Part shown: one piece after another, positions 1 to 13,400 of the stretch | Numbering within the stretch: position 1 is the first letter of the stretch | Layout: each line of letters begins with the position of its first letter | Origin: Panorpa germanica | Taxonomy: Eukaryota; Arthropoda; Insecta; Mecoptera; Panorpidae | DNA length: 64,000 bases | Reading direction: 5' to 3' | NCBI GenBank assembly: GCA_963678705.1 | Contig: OY783212.1 | Location: 682,001-746,000, forward strand | Position numbers and translations under genes: made by a program | The notes under the pieces: model-generated | The model's database searches: none | Told to the model about the DNA's origin: nothing | What the model saw: the letters and a program-made list of their open reading frames with translations, nothing else

Positions 1-242
1 ACATTTAATAAAAGAAAAATGCAACTATATGCAACAGCAATCTGCAATACATAAATAAATGCCGGATTTCCTTTCATGCCACACAACGATGTGCTGGCAT
101 AGTTACTGTAGGTTTTGCGTAACGATTTTGTGGTATTGATTTTGTGGTAGTAATAAAGGTCAACCTCCTTCCGATATAGATAATGTTTTAGCCATAAATT
201 TATTAATAATTGGTTAATTTCTAACGCAATAATTATATTTAG

Positions 243-2953
243 GTGATCCTTGTACCGCTAATGGCAAATCAGGAGTTTGTCAACTGCTGAGTGTTTGCCC
301 TAGCGCAGTAGAAGCGTTAAAAAATGGAAAACAACAGCTGGATCTCTGCGGAATCGTTGCAAAAACTCCTGTCGTGTGTTGCGTAGAAGCAGAAGCAACG
401 ACTCCGAAGCCCACAGAACCCCCGAGTACTACTGTTAACCCGGCCCTGACTGGAAATAAAGCGTATGAAAGTAAGCGTACGAGTTGTTATTGTCTACTTG
501 GTGAAAGGTAGACTGTATTAGTATTATGCAATGAGAAATAAACAGGTGCTGAAACATTAAACAGACGTATATTCCTATAATGGAAAACACGATCTGCTTT
601 TTACTATTATTTGCAAAACAAGTCCTCCATTTTACTGTAAATGTGTAGTCCAAAGTATATGGTCAGTTCAAACCTTAGCCCGAATCTGCCCGAAGCGAAT
701 GTGATTATAACTGTGTTGTTAGTGAGAGATCGAACTTGTATGCGAGTGAGATAAAACACGAGGAAAGGCACACGAGTCGGCTGATTGCAAACTAAACGAG
801 AAACAAAGTTTTCAACGAAAACGAGCACGAGCCATGTCGAGCCGTGTATCGTGACTCTATAGAATTTTTAACAATAGCAAAGCAGGGAATATTTGATTGT
901 ATTTGAATCTCTGTTGATGATGTCATCATGAAACCAACAGTGCCCTACGACCGAGAAATCTAGTCGCTGATTATATGATCAAAACCAGTTTCAAATCAGT
1001 TTAGTTACGTTCGTGCCGTGTGTTTTATCTCACTCGTAAACACGTTCGTTCTTTTACTAACAACACAGTTGTAATCACATACGGTTCGCGCAGATTCGGG
1101 GCTAAGGTTTGCAACCAGTCGCCTCGTGTGCGGACGCACTTAAATAATAATATCTTATATTGCAGAATGCGTTGAGTACAGTCAATATATATACGATTGG
1201 ACGTATCCACCTGTCGGAGGAGCTGCTAAAGGGAAGATCAAAATAAACAGATGCGCGCAAATTGCAGCGGAGTTAGTTGTAGGCGGAGAAAATGCTAAAC
1301 CTAGAGAATTTGCACATATGGTAATATCTTTAATTATTAACACACATTTCTATTCAGTTAGGCTCATATAACAAGTGGTAATATTTGCAGGCTGCTTTGG
1401 GGTACAACACCAATGGAAAACTTAGTTGGAGCTGCGGAGGAACTTTGATCAGCGACCAGTACATTCTCACAGCGGCACACTGTATTTTTAGTCAAGTGTA
1501 AGAAAACAATTTTAATGTTAAATTAGTCAATGAACATTTAAACCATGTAGGAGATATTAATAATCATAATCATTAAAGGAATCAAAAACTTCCGATTCCT
1601 ACTCTCTTGTCTTCTTTGAATTAACATTACAACAGAGTGAAAACGTATTCATCAAAAATTCATGCAACACATAAAGTTTTGATATTATGATCATCATGAA
1701 CTAAGAAAGTAAAATCGATTATTAATTAGGTCCGTGACTAGGTCCGTCAAAAGTTGGTTATTTTAGAAATCCAAATTTAAAATCTCTCTGTCAACTTTTT
1801 TATTTTTAATAAGAAATATTGTATAAAAATAATGTATAGTTCAAATTGCGAGAGTTCGGCGGCGACTCTTACTTAAAGCAAGCAGTGGGGTATAAACTGC
1901 CGATATAACTAAAAATCACTAACTCTCTTATTTTTCTATGATGATAGGAAACGAATAAGATAAAATCCATTATCGTATTATAGATTTATACCGATTTGTA
2001 ATTTTGACTAAACTATTGCTTTTTATTGTTTTTAGGGGAGATTTAAAAAGAGTACGCGTTGGGGATTTAAACCTGGTTGCCACCGACGACACAGCAATGC
2101 CCCAGGAGTTTGACATTGAAAAAACGATTCCGCATCCAGGCTACAAACCTCCATCTAGATACAATGACATAGCTCTCATTAAAGTTGCTGGCAGGTATAA
2201 CTATATCTTTTAAACAAAATGCTTAGAGTTTCCCAAGAAGTAATTTAATTGTATCGGGTAAATTAAAATTTAATACTTTTAGAGTAAATCTGACATCATT
2301 CACTGTACCAGCGTGTCTCAGATATGATCCTGTGATTGAAGAGAAGAATGCTTTAGCGACAGGATGGGGTCTAACACAGTTTAATGGTGCTAGTAGCTCC
2401 GCCTTACAGAAGGTAACAATAACAATATGTTCAGATCACCAAATTAGCATGGAAATCAGTGGATGCATCATATCAAACGAATTCCATAACAATAATGGTT
2501 CGAATATATTTATCATTTAAAATCTTTTAGGTGAAATTGGAATTATTCGATATGAAGGAATGCCAAGCTGCTTATCAGAATATTTCCAGGCGGAGGTTGA
2601 GTGTAGGAATAATGAATAGCACCCAGTTGTGCGCGGGGCATCACACTCTCAAGAAGGACACGTGCAACGTAAGTAAAGCAGCAAACCATTAGGCAGTAGG
2701 ACCCTCCTTACGCTTATGTTTACTAGATGAAATTAAATCTGATAATACGAATACGAATGACATTATAACATGTTTGCAGGGTGACTCCGGAGGACCGCTT
2801 CAAGTCTTTCAAAAGGACGGTATTTATTGTATGTATAGCATCATTGGGATTACGTCCTTCGGTACGTCCTGTGGAGATGCTGCTGATGCTCCAGGTGTCT
2901 ACACTAAAGTAGAACCGTATCTACCGTGGATTCAGGACATAGTCTGGCCTTGA
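243..2953 (+). CDS. Clip-domain serine protease, Snake-like (5' end outside window)
   Basis: Secreted trypsin-fold protease of the Snake type, expected to act in a haemolymph cascade (melanisation or Toll). Exons read: 243-470, 1166-1320, 1391-1497, 2036-2194, 2283-2412, 2531-2668, 2780-2953. The signal-peptide exon must lie left of the window, because the first visible exon opens in mid-codon after an AG. The first exon encodes a clip domain ([13 protein letters not shown] to VVCC), followed by a Thr/Pro linker. The activation site is [11 protein letters not shown], so cleavage follows Leu as in Drosophila Snake. The catalytic triad is complete: TAAHC, YNDIAL and GDSGGP. The residue six before the active Ser is Asp (KDTCNGDSGG), predicting trypsin-like specificity. 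It ends IVWP-stop, with AATAAA at 3057-3062. The introns hold MITE copies (646-1142, 1835-1993). Family assignment is firm; the physiological substrate is unknown. Confidence 0.9.
646..1142. mobile_element. Harbinger-like MITE, copy 1
   Basis: Non-coding element in the first visible intron of the left protease. Its two sides are inverted copies over about 90 bp: AAACCTTAGCCCGAATCTGC near 670 is matched in reverse by GCAGATTCGGGGCTAAGGTT ending at 1110. Alignment with the fuller copy at 23334-23800 extends the right end to 1139, followed by TTA (1140-1142). The left end is degenerate and placed at about 646. TTA targets and GGCC-type ends suggest PIF/Harbinger. Confidence 0.7.
1835..1993 (-). 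mobile_element. TA-flanked MITE, truncated copy
   Basis: Starts TATAGTTCAAATTGCGAGAG and carries the GTTCGGCGGCGACT subterminal block. It matches, in inverted orientation, the complete copies at 22411-22628 and 24417-24635. The far end is missing, with homology fading near 1993. It lies in the intron between the His and Asp exons of the left protease. Confidence 0.75.
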
Positions 2954-3321
2954 ATTCGAAGTGTTTCATAAGAATCACTTACTATGTACATAATATTTAG
3001 TATTATACCATTTTTTGATCTCTGTAATAATTTTAATTTATATTTAAAGAATTAAGAATAAATAATGATATTTATTTATGCAAAGAGTAATTTAAAAAAG
3101 GAAAATTAAATAAAGTAATATACAACGTTTTATGACTTATTTACTCAGTTATTTACTAAAACACATTTTGTTTTTATTGTTAGGTATAATATTATCCAAG
3201 TTCCCCAAGTTAATCCCAATTCTAAAAATTACAATCACAAAACCCACAATCACAGTACAATGTTAAATCGTGTACAAATACAATAGTAGATTAATGTCAT
3301 CACTTAAGTCATGAGACTTAG
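2954..3321. other. Convergent 3' ends of two protease genes
   Basis: AT-rich sequence between two convergent stop codons. It holds a polyadenylation signal for the left gene (AATAAA, 3057-3062). I see no further gene. Confidence 0.6.
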
Positions 3322-5636
3322 TTATTTCCAAACAATGTTTTGAATCCACTGTGCATAAGCAGACACTCTGGTGTAAACAGATGGAACTCCAAGATCGCTG
3401 CATCCCTGTCTGTAGGAGGAGAAGCCAATTATACTGTACATGCAGTAGATGTTATCCTTCTGGTATACTTGTAGAGGACCCCCACTCTGGTGCACAAAAA
3501 ATCAATAATTAGTTGAAAAAGAAATACATCTGTTGCTTCAATCTAAATAAATATATAATTTACCTGACAAATGTCGTTACCCTTCTTCCGGTGACCAGCG
3601 CAAAGTTGGGTGTCGTCTACGATACCGTTATTTAATTTTCTTTCTGTTATAAAGGGGATGTAACTAGCATTGCATTCTTGTTGAGTGAAGATATCCAATT
3701 TTACCTGTAAACAGAGATAACACTTATAACTGCGCCTGGATTAGCTGCAACTTAAGTTACATCACTTACTTTCGACAGCTATATTAAAAGAAATTATTTT
3801 TAAGGAGATAAGGCATACCTTCTGAAGATGTGAATGATACTCTCCGTCAAATTCTGTTCGTCCCCATCCGGTTTCAATTGCCGCTGTTTCCGTTATGAGC
3901 GGGTCCCAATGCAGACAGGCAGGGACTATGAAATTGTTTAGTACTGCCCTGATAAAGATGAAAATGAATTATTTTAATTAACAATTCGTAATAGCTGACA
4001 ACTATATTTATTACAACTGTTTATGTACTTTTCTTTGAGTCTCAAAAGAGCGATATCGTTGTAATGAAATTTAAATTCCGGATGTGCGATCACTTCCGCT
4101 ATCTCAATTTCTTGACGTTTTGAGTTGGCGTCATTAAAATTTAATTCTCCAACCCTAGCACGTTTCAACGCACCGCTGAAAAATCAATTTAATTGGTGAA
4201 ATAAGGGCATGAGGGGTGTTAAATCGAATGTACGTATACCTACATTCTATTGAGCGCACAATGTGCAGCCGTTAGAACATACTCTTCACTTATTAGTATT
4301 CCATTGCATATCCACCGAGTTTCGTCGCCGTCCAGATAGCCAAGAATAACCTACAAGAGCAGAAAAACTGATTCAACAAATTCAAGGATCTCTTCATTTA
4401 TAAAAATGCTGACGTATTGTAAAGATAAATGATTAATGGAAGAAATAAATTGTTGATAAATACCATATGGGGAAATTCTCCAGCCTCGGCATTTGACGTT
4501 TCGCTTTCGCTTGACAATTCGGAAGCTACATGTTTGCACTGCAGTTTTTCCGTCGAATCTTTCTGCTCGTAAACTAATCTGCTGTATTCAGCGCATTCTG
4601 AAAGTATAAAACATTATGTTGTGTATCCCATACCATAATGGGCTTGTGTCCTCATTATTTAGTGGTCGATTTTTCAATTGTTGATTGAAGTTGATGTTAA
4701 TAAATGTGTATTGGCGTCTCTATTTTATTAAATATCTAAATATTGACGGAGATATAGCAATTACAAATTTGAAGTGTTGATTTAGCGTTAGACGTGAAAT
4801 GCATTTTAACGTCAGTTATTTGTTGAGTAGGTCAGTGCTATGGCAATGTTTTGTAGCTGTTGGTAGTCAAAATAATCAAGTCAAGTCAAAGAATAATAAG
4901 TTTTTATTTTATTTAACCCTGCTAAGGCAGACATAATATTGGAATTTTATTGTTCTTTGAAATTGTTGTAAATAATATTTGATATTTTTATATATAAATA
5001 CATATAGCAGAGATTTATGAGCTGTAAGGTTAGCAGCGTTTGTGATGTCACATACACTTGGAATGTGTACAACGTTGAATCCTTTTAATAATTAAAGAGA
5101 CAAAATGACTTTTTTAATCGTTAATATCTCTTAACATATAAGGAGTTAATATTAAAAAATAATTGAACATTTGAGGTTCTAGTAACCCACTTTATCAATA
5201 TATAGTACACTTTTATAGAAATTAAGACATAGGACTTACTTTCATACGCTTTGTTTCCGAGCAGGGACGTTTTCACAACTGCTGCATCTAGAATATAACA
5301 ATAGAAATAAATATTATTTCAAAACAAACATACATGAATAATTCCGTGAATGAAATTATTGACGTCCACATTTCTGCACCGAAAGCAGTCAATGCATTCT
5401 GTTTAATGAATCATATGGAAATTAGAGAAAAGAAGAAGAGGTTAGAGGCGCATTGCATCGTTAGGATTCGTGTTTGTTGTACACTCGTGATAGAAATTTT
5501 TACGATGTCATACGAATTTCTTTTAAATTTAAATAACAATACCTTTCTCATTCGCTGATGAAACTTGTTGATTATTTAAAATGAAGACAACGAACATAAA
5601 ACACAACATTAACACTTTATGGTTACTGTTCGCCAT
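3322..5636 (-). CDS. Clip-less Snake-type serine protease homologue lacking activation motif and Asp194
   Basis: Eight exons on the minus strand: 5636-5543, 5287-5240, 4597-4464, 4350-4244, 4175-4029, 3948-3819, 3704-3564, 3486-3322. All phases agree, giving 321 aa. MANSNHKVLMLCFMF begins a signal peptide. The next exon goes straight to GNKAYE, so the clip-domain exon of its neighbours is absent. TAAHC (His57) and YNDIALL (Asp102) are present. Where active paralogues have L|VVGG, this one reads ELSSESETSNAEAGEFPHM, so no new Ile/Val N-terminus can form. The last exon opens at AGT after CACCAG, joining ...NDICQ to SGGPLQVYQ. The Gly-Asp of GDSGGP is therefore missing while Ser195 stays. Asp194 normally pairs with the freed N-terminus, so both partners of that salt bridge are gone. 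It is probably a non-catalytic cofactor or decoy (inference). A MITE fills the intron at 4598-5239. Confidence 0.88.
4637..5235 (+). mobile_element. AATGGGCTTGTGTCC MITE, copy A
   Basis: About 600 bp, non-coding, beginning AATGGGCTTGTGTCCTCATT. Other copies end in the inverse (AGGACACAAGCCCATT). Here the right terminal repeat is cut short at ATAGGAC, directly against the host splice donor GTAAGT (minus strand). It is the same family as copies B to G in this window. I saw no clear target-site duplication and do not assign a superfamily. Confidence 0.8.
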
Positions 5637-7418
5637 ATTGCTAAAGAAACGAGGGGCATCTGTTAAAGATTATCACAGAACTAAACGTTTGTTCATGACA
5701 CAACAAAGATCACACTGATCAAATAACCCGGAACCCGGATTAAGGATTCGCAGCAGTAGTTACCGGTTGGTGATTGTTATCGAATCGCAGCGCACGCGTT
5801 ATTAAAGGTCACACACACACATACAGCGCTAAGACAAAGTCAAAGCCGAAGAATACGAGTCAAACTGGAATTGACACATCTTTTTTAAATGTTTTTTATG
5901 CGGTTATATTAGTATTCAAAAATATTGGTTTAAGATGTTGTTAGAGAATTTATTAGAATTTTAATTTATCCTATAAAAATAATTTATATACATGCATTCG
6001 GCTACAATGGGCTTGTGTCCTCATTTTTTAGCGGTCGATTTTTCAATTGTTGATTGAAATTGATGTTAATAAATGTGTATCGGCGTCTCTATTTTATTAA
6101 ATATCTAAATGTTGACGGAGATATAGCGTAGAAGGAGATATAAATATAGTTGTGATGTCACATGCATTTGGAATGTGTACAACGTTGAATCCCTTTAATA
6201 ATTAAAGAGACAAAATGACTTTTTTAATTGTTAATATCTCTTAACATATAAGGAGTTGTTAAAAAATAATTGAACATTTGAGGTCGTGAACTTTACTACA
6301 CAGTTTTATAGAAATTGCAGGTCAACAGTGCAGAGGAGTATTTATCTTTCTTATAATTCGTATTCCTGTATGAAAAGATATCAATTCTTATTACATGTTC
6401 ATCATTCATTACTTGAGTTGGTATTTCTAAAACCGTGTAACCTGTTTGTCAGTTTATCCTTGAAAATTGTAATCTGGTTCTGATGTCATATAGCGGAGCT
6501 CTGCAATCGTTGTGATATTAATAGTTCAGGTCCGTAGGAAAGTTAAAACAAAATACAGGCATAATTCGTTAGGTTTTTATTGAAACAAGGATTTCTAAAA
6601 GATATTTACTTCTAAATTTTAAAACTTTTAGAAAAAATTGTCCATGCAGTTAAAAAGCGTCGCATAAAAACCATACTCGCGTAGTTATTTAAAAAGTAAT
6701 GATTCAGTTCTTTATATTAGAGCATAATGAACATAACTGCGTCATATGTGTAACAAAAACGGTTAAATTTAATTACTAATTAAAGCGTACAAGAATGTAA
6801 TGTACTGTAAATTTTGCTCGCAATTAGTGTTGCCGCTTTATCAGGCGCAATGGTATGTCGTTTTGTCATACAGCGCCTAAACGGATTATTTCCATCAGGA
6901 CCATGCTACACAGTAACAAAACAAAGTTGAGCAACGCAGTTTTAGGGCTTGGTTAGTCTACTATCTATTTGTATGTGTCAGAAACAACACTAATTCATTC
7001 TAATCGATGAATCGATAATCGATATGTGGACTTCATATCAGAAACGCGGTATGCTTATTTAATGATGGAAATATTTCGGAAAGTGATTATGATAAAGAAA
7101 AGGTAATAAATATTTATCTAAAAATAAATATTGAATTATATAATTATGTGTTTTATTTAAATATCTGACATCATTGTTAGCATATAGATATCACTCTTGT
7201 CAATATTTATTTTAACGAATGGAGCAATCGGTGCAGGCCCTAAAATAAAACGAAATAAAATTGAGATTGGAAAGTAATAACTTCCGAAAACTAATAGAGG
7301 ACTACAGAATGCTTTTTGGATTCTCCCAAATTCTCCAAACAGCGTGTTATCTATTTAGTTCGGTAGATTTAAGCTTCAAATATATTTGATTATTTAATTA
7401 TCGATTAGATAAAGCAGT
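5637..7418. other. Intergenic, 5' flanks of two divergent genes
   Basis: Lies between the start of the clip-less protease homologue and the promoter of the DM9 gene. It holds a short CA run near 5810, an internally deleted MITE (6006-6317) and otherwise AT-rich DNA with no ORF or RNA gene I can support. Confidence 0.6.
6006..6317 (+). mobile_element. AATGGGCTTGTGTCC MITE, internally deleted copy B
   Basis: Starts AATGGGCTTGTGTCCTCATT and follows copy A up to the GACGGAGATATAGC block, then jumps to the distal GTGATGTCACATGCATTTGG block. About half the middle is deleted and the right terminus is degraded. Confidence 0.75.
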
Positions 7419-7453
7419 TATAAAACCCGTTGACCATCTATGGCAGATACAGT
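7419..7453 (+). promoter_or_regulatory. Core promoter of the DM9 gene
   Basis: TATAAAA at 7419-7425 stands about 32 bp before an initiator-like ACAGTT (7449-7454, A+1 near 7451). This is the normal spacing for an arthropod TATA/Inr promoter. The start codon of the DM9 gene follows at 7498, giving a 5' leader of about 47 nt. Confidence 0.6.
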
Positions 7454-7497
7454 TCGTTCCGTTAGACCGTTCTTAAGCAATTCACTGCAGCTCAATC

Positions 7498-10400
7498 ATG
7501 TCAGGTATGTACTCACTGTTATAATCGGTAACAACTACATCCCCTAATCACAAAACATACACTTATGTATTATAATGGGCTTGTGTCCTATGTCTTAATT
7601 TCTATAAAAGTGTACTATATATTGATAAAGTGGGTTACTAGAACCTCAAATGTCCAATTATTTTTTAATAACTCCTTATATGTTAAGAGATATTAACAAT
7701 TAAAAAAGTCATTTTGTCTCTTTAATTATTAAAGGGATTCAACGTTGTACACATTCTAAATGCATGTGACATCACAATCCTTGTGTAAGGTTACCAACCT
7801 TACAGCTCATAAATTTCTGCTATATGTATTTATATATCAAAATATCAAATATTATTTACAGCTATTTCAAGGAACAATCAAATTTCAATATTATGTCTGC
7901 CTTAACAGGGTTAAATAAAATAAAAACTTATTATTCTTTGACTTGACTTGATTATTTGACTACCAACAGCTACAGAACATTACCATAGCACTGACCTACT
8001 CAACAAATAACTGACGTTAAAATGCGTTTCACGTCATACAAATATGGCCGACCATTTCTAGCGCTAAAACTACAATTCAAACTTGTAATTGCTATATCTC
8101 CGTCAATATTTACATATTTAATACCGAAGTTTTACACAATTCTGTTGCATTGTCATTAAATAAATACAGGATACATTAAAAATATTAATATTAACTTTAT
8201 ATAATCTTTGTAAACGTCAGAAAATATAAATTTATGTCGAAGGATAACTTTTATTACGTTACATTAATATTAATAATGTTATATAACAAGTAAACTTTTA
8301 TATGTTCAATAAATATTAAATATAAATATATAACTGTATTTAGCGGGCAGTTTAAATGTAATGGGTTTGTGTCCTATGTTTTAATTTCTATAAAAGTGTA
8401 CTATCCTATATTATAATGTTCCAACTGAAAAATTATTGATTTCTTAATATTTTTTGATGCAGTTATATTCATTTATAATTAAGGAGTTGAACTGCATTAA
8501 AAAATTTAAAATATCTTAACTATTTTGGATTTTATAAGGGATTCTAAAAATTCATGGACTTTTTTTTCAAAAAGAAAAATTATTGATTTCTTAATATTTT
8601 TTGATGCAGTTATATTCATTTATAATTAAGAAGACGAACTGCATTAAAAAATTTAAAATATCTTAACTATTTTGGATTTTATAAGGGATTCTAAAAATTC
8701 ATGGACTTTTTTTTCAAAAAGAAAAATTATTGATTTCTTAATATTTTTTGATGCAGTTATATTCATTTATAATTAAGGAGTTGAACTGCATTAAAAAATT
8801 TAAAATATTTTAACTATTTTGGATTTTATAAGGGATTCTAAAAATTCATGGACTTTTTTTTCAAAAAGAAAAATTATTGATTTCTTAATATTTTTTGATG
8901 CAGTTATATTCATTTATAATTAAGAAGACGAACTGCATTAAAAAATTTAAAATATCTTAACTATTTTGGATTTTATAAGGGATTCTAAAAATTCATGGAC
9001 TTTTTTTTCAAAAAGAAAATTTATTGATTTCTTAATATTTTTTGATGCAGTTATATTCATTTATAATTAAGAAGACGAACTGCATTAAAAAATTTAAAAT
9101 ATTTTAACTATTTTGGATTTTATAAGGGATTCTAAAAATTCATGGACTTTTTTTTCAAAAAGGAAAATTATTGATTTCTTAATATTTTTTGATGCAGTTA
9201 TATTCATTTATAATTAAGAAGACGAACTGCATTAAAAAATTTAAAATATTTTAACTATTTTGGATTTTATAAGGGATTCTAAAAATTCATGGACTTTTTT
9301 TTCAAAAAGGAAAATTATTGATTTCTTAATATTTTTTGATGCAGTTATATTCATTTATAATTAAGAAGACGAACTGCATTAAAAAATTTAAAATATCTTA
9401 ACTATTTTGGATTTTATAAGGGATTCTAAAAATTCATGGACTTTTTTTTCAAAAAGAAAAATTATTGATTTCTTAATATTTTTTGATGCAGTTATATTCA
9501 TTTATTTTTAAGAAGACGAACTGCATTAAAAAATTTAAAATATCTTAACTATTTTGGATTTTATAAGGGATTCTAAAAATTCATGGACTTTTTTTTCAAA
9601 AAAAAAAATTATTGATTTCTTAATATTTTTTGATGCAGTTATATTCATTTATAATTAAGAAGACGAACTGCATTAAAAAATTTAAAATATCTTAACTATT
9701 TTGGATTTTATAAGGGATTCTAAAAATTCATGGACTTTTTTTTCAAAAAGAAAAATTATTGATTTCTTAATATTTTTTGATGCAGTTATATTCATTTATA
9801 ATTAAGAAGACGAACTGCATTAAAAAATTTAAAATATTTTAACTATTTTGGATTTTATAAGGGATTCTAAAAATTCATGGACTTTTTTTTCAAAAAGGAA
9901 AATTATTGATTTCTTAATATTTTCTGATGCAGTTATATTCATTTATAATTAAGAAGACGAACTGCATTAAAAAATTTAAAATATCTTAACTATTTTGGAT
10001 TTTATAAGGGATTCTAAAAATTCATGGACTTTTTTTTCAAAAAGAAAAATTATTGATTTCTTAATATTTTTTGATGCAGTTATATTCATTTATAATTAAG
10101 AAGACGAACTGCATTAAAAAATTTAAAATATCTTAACTATTTTGGATTTTATAAGGGATTCTAAAAATTCATGGACTTTTTTTTCAAAAAGAAAATTTAT
10201 TGATTTCTTAATATTTTTTGATGCAGTTATATTCATTTATAATTAAGAAGACGAACTGCATTAAAAAATTTAAAATATCTTAACTATTTTGGATTTTATA
10301 AGGGATTCTAAAAATTCATGGACTTTTTTTTCAAAAAGAAAAATTATTGATTTCTTAATATTTTTTGATGCAGTTATATTCATTTATAATTAAGAAGACG

Positions 10401-13400
10401 AACTGCATTAAAAAATTTAAAATATCTTAACTATTTTGGATTTTATAAGGGATTCTAAAAATTCATGGACTTTTTTTTCAAAAAGTAAAATTATTGATTT
10501 CTTAATATTTTTTGATGCAGTTATATCCGTTAAGGTTTAAGAAGGCGAACTGTTTTAACAGATTTGAAATATCTACAGTTTTGTGGATTTTAGAAGGGTT
10601 TTATAAAAAATATTTTACATTTTAAAAATCTTATAAAGTCCACAAAAATTGTGATATTTTAAATTTATTGACACAGTTCGTTTTCTTAAAGCTAAAAGGA
10701 TATAACTGTATCAAAAAATATTAAGAAATCATTCATTTTTTTTTTTGAAAAAAAAGTCCATGAATTTTTAGAAACCCTTATAAAATCCACAAATGTTGGT
10801 ATATTTCAAATTTATTAACACAGTTCGTCTTCTTAAAGCCTAAAGCATATAACTGCATCAAAAGATATTAAGAAATCAATAATTATTTTTTTGAAAAAAA
10901 AAGTCCATGAATTTTTAGAAACCCTTATAAAATCCACAAATGTTGGTATATTTCAAATTTATTAACACAGTTCGTCTTCTTAAAGCCTAAAGCATATAAC
11001 TGCATCAAAAGATATTAAGAAATCAATAATTTTTTTTTTGAAAAAAAAAGTCCATGAATTTTTAGAAATCCTTATAAAATCCACAAATGTTGGTATATTT
11101 CAAATTTATTAACACAGTTCGTCTTCTTAAAGCCTAAAGCATATAAGTGCATCAAAAGATATTAAGAAATCAATAATTTTTTTTATGAAAAAAAAAGTCC
11201 ATGAATTTTTAGAAACCCTTATAAAATCCACAAATGTTGGTATATTTCAAATTTATTAAGACAGTTCGTCTTCTTAAAGCCTAAAGCATATAACTGCATT
11301 AAAAGATATTAAGAAATCAATAAAAAAATTTTTTAAAAAAAAGTCCATGAATTTTTAGAAACCTTTATAAAATCCACAAATGTTGGTATATTTCAAATTT
11401 ATTAACACAGTTCGTCTTCTTAAAGCCTAAAGCATATAAGTGCATCAAAAGATATTAAGAAATCAATAATTTTTTTTATGAAAAAAAAAGTCCATGAATT
11501 TTTAGAAACCCTTATAAAATCCACAAATGTTGGTATATTTCAAATTTATTAACACAGTTCGTCTTCTTAAAGCCTAAAGCATATAACTGCATCAAAAGAT
11601 ATTAAGAAATCAATAATTTTTTTTTTTTGAAAAAAAAAGTCCATGAATTTTTAGAAACCCTTATAAAATCCACAAATGTTGGTATATTTCAAATTTATTA
11701 ACACAGTTCGTCTTCTTAAAGCCTAAAGCATATAACTGCATCAAAAGATATTAAGAAATCAATAATTATTTTTTTTGAAAAAAAAAGTCCATGAATTTTT
11801 AGAAACCCTTATAAAATCCACAAATGTTGGTATATTTCAAATTTATTAACACAGTTCGTCTTCTTAAAGCCTAAAGCATATAACTGCATCAAAAGATATT
11901 AAGAAATCAATAATTATTTTTTTTGAAAAAAAAGTCCATGAATTTTTAGAAGCCCTTATAAAATCCACAAATGTTGGTATATTTCAAATTTATTAACACA
12001 GTTCGTCTTCTTAAAGCCTAAAGCATATAACTGCATCAAAAGATATTAAGAAATCAATAATTATTTTTTTTGAAAAAAAAAGTCCATGAATTTTTAGAAA
12101 CCCTTATAAAATCCACAAATGTTGGTATATTTCAAATTTATTAACACAGTTCGTCTTCCTAAAGCCTAAAGCATATAACTGCATCAAAAGATATTAAGAA
12201 ATCAATAATTATTTTTTTTGAAAAAAAAGTCCATGAATTTTTAGAAGCCCTTATAAAATCCACAAATGTTGGTATATTTCAAATTTATTAACACAGTTCG
12301 TCTTCTTAAAGCCTAAAGCATATAACTGCATCAAAAGATATTAAGAAATCAATAATTATTTTTTTTGAAAAAAAAAGTCCATGAATTTTTAGAAACCCTT
12401 ATAAAATCCACAAATGTTGGTATATTTCAAATTTATTAACACAGTTCGTCTTCTTAAAGCCTAAAGCATATAACTGCATCAAAAGATATTAAGAAATCAA
12501 TAATTATTTTTTTTGAAAAAAAAAGTCCATGAATTTTTAGAAACCCTTATAAAATCCACAAATGTTGGTATATTTCAAATTTATTAACACAGTTCGTCTT
12601 CTTAAAGCCTAAAGCATATAACTGCATCAAAAGATATTAAGAAATCAATAATTATTTTTTTTGAAAAAAAAGTCCATGAATTTTTAGAAGCCCTTATAAA
12701 ATCCACAAATGTTGGTATATTTCAAATTTATTAACACAGTTCGTCTTCTTAAAGCCTAAAGCATATAACTGCATCAAAAGATATTAAGAAATCAATAATT
12801 ATTTTTTTTGAAAAAAAAGTCCATGAATTTTTAGAAGCCCTTATAAAATCCACAAATGTTGGTATATTTCAAATTTATTAACACAGTTCGTCTTCTTAAA
12901 GCCTAAAGCATATAACTGCATCAAAAGATATTAAGAAATCAATAATTATTTTTTTTGAAAAAAAAGTCCATGAATTTTTAGAAACCCTTATAAAATCCAC
13001 AAATGTTGGTATATTTCAAATTTATTAACACAGTTCGTCTTCTTAAAGCCTAAAGCATATAACTGCATCAAAAGATATTAAGAAATCAATAATTATTTTT
13101 TTTGAAAAAAAAGTCCATGAATTTTTAGAAACCCTTATAAAATCCACAAATGTTGGTATATTTCAAATTTATTAACACAGTTCGTCTTCTTAAAGCCTAA
13201 AGCATATAACTGCATCAAAAGATATTAAGAAATCAATAATTATTTTTTTTGAAAAAAAAGTCCATGAATTTTTAGAAGCCCTTATAAAATCCACAAATGT
13301 TGGTATATTTCAAATTTATTAACACAGTTCGTCTTCTTAAAGCCTAAAGCATATAACTGCATCAAAAGATATTAAGAAATCAATAATTATTTTTTTTGAA

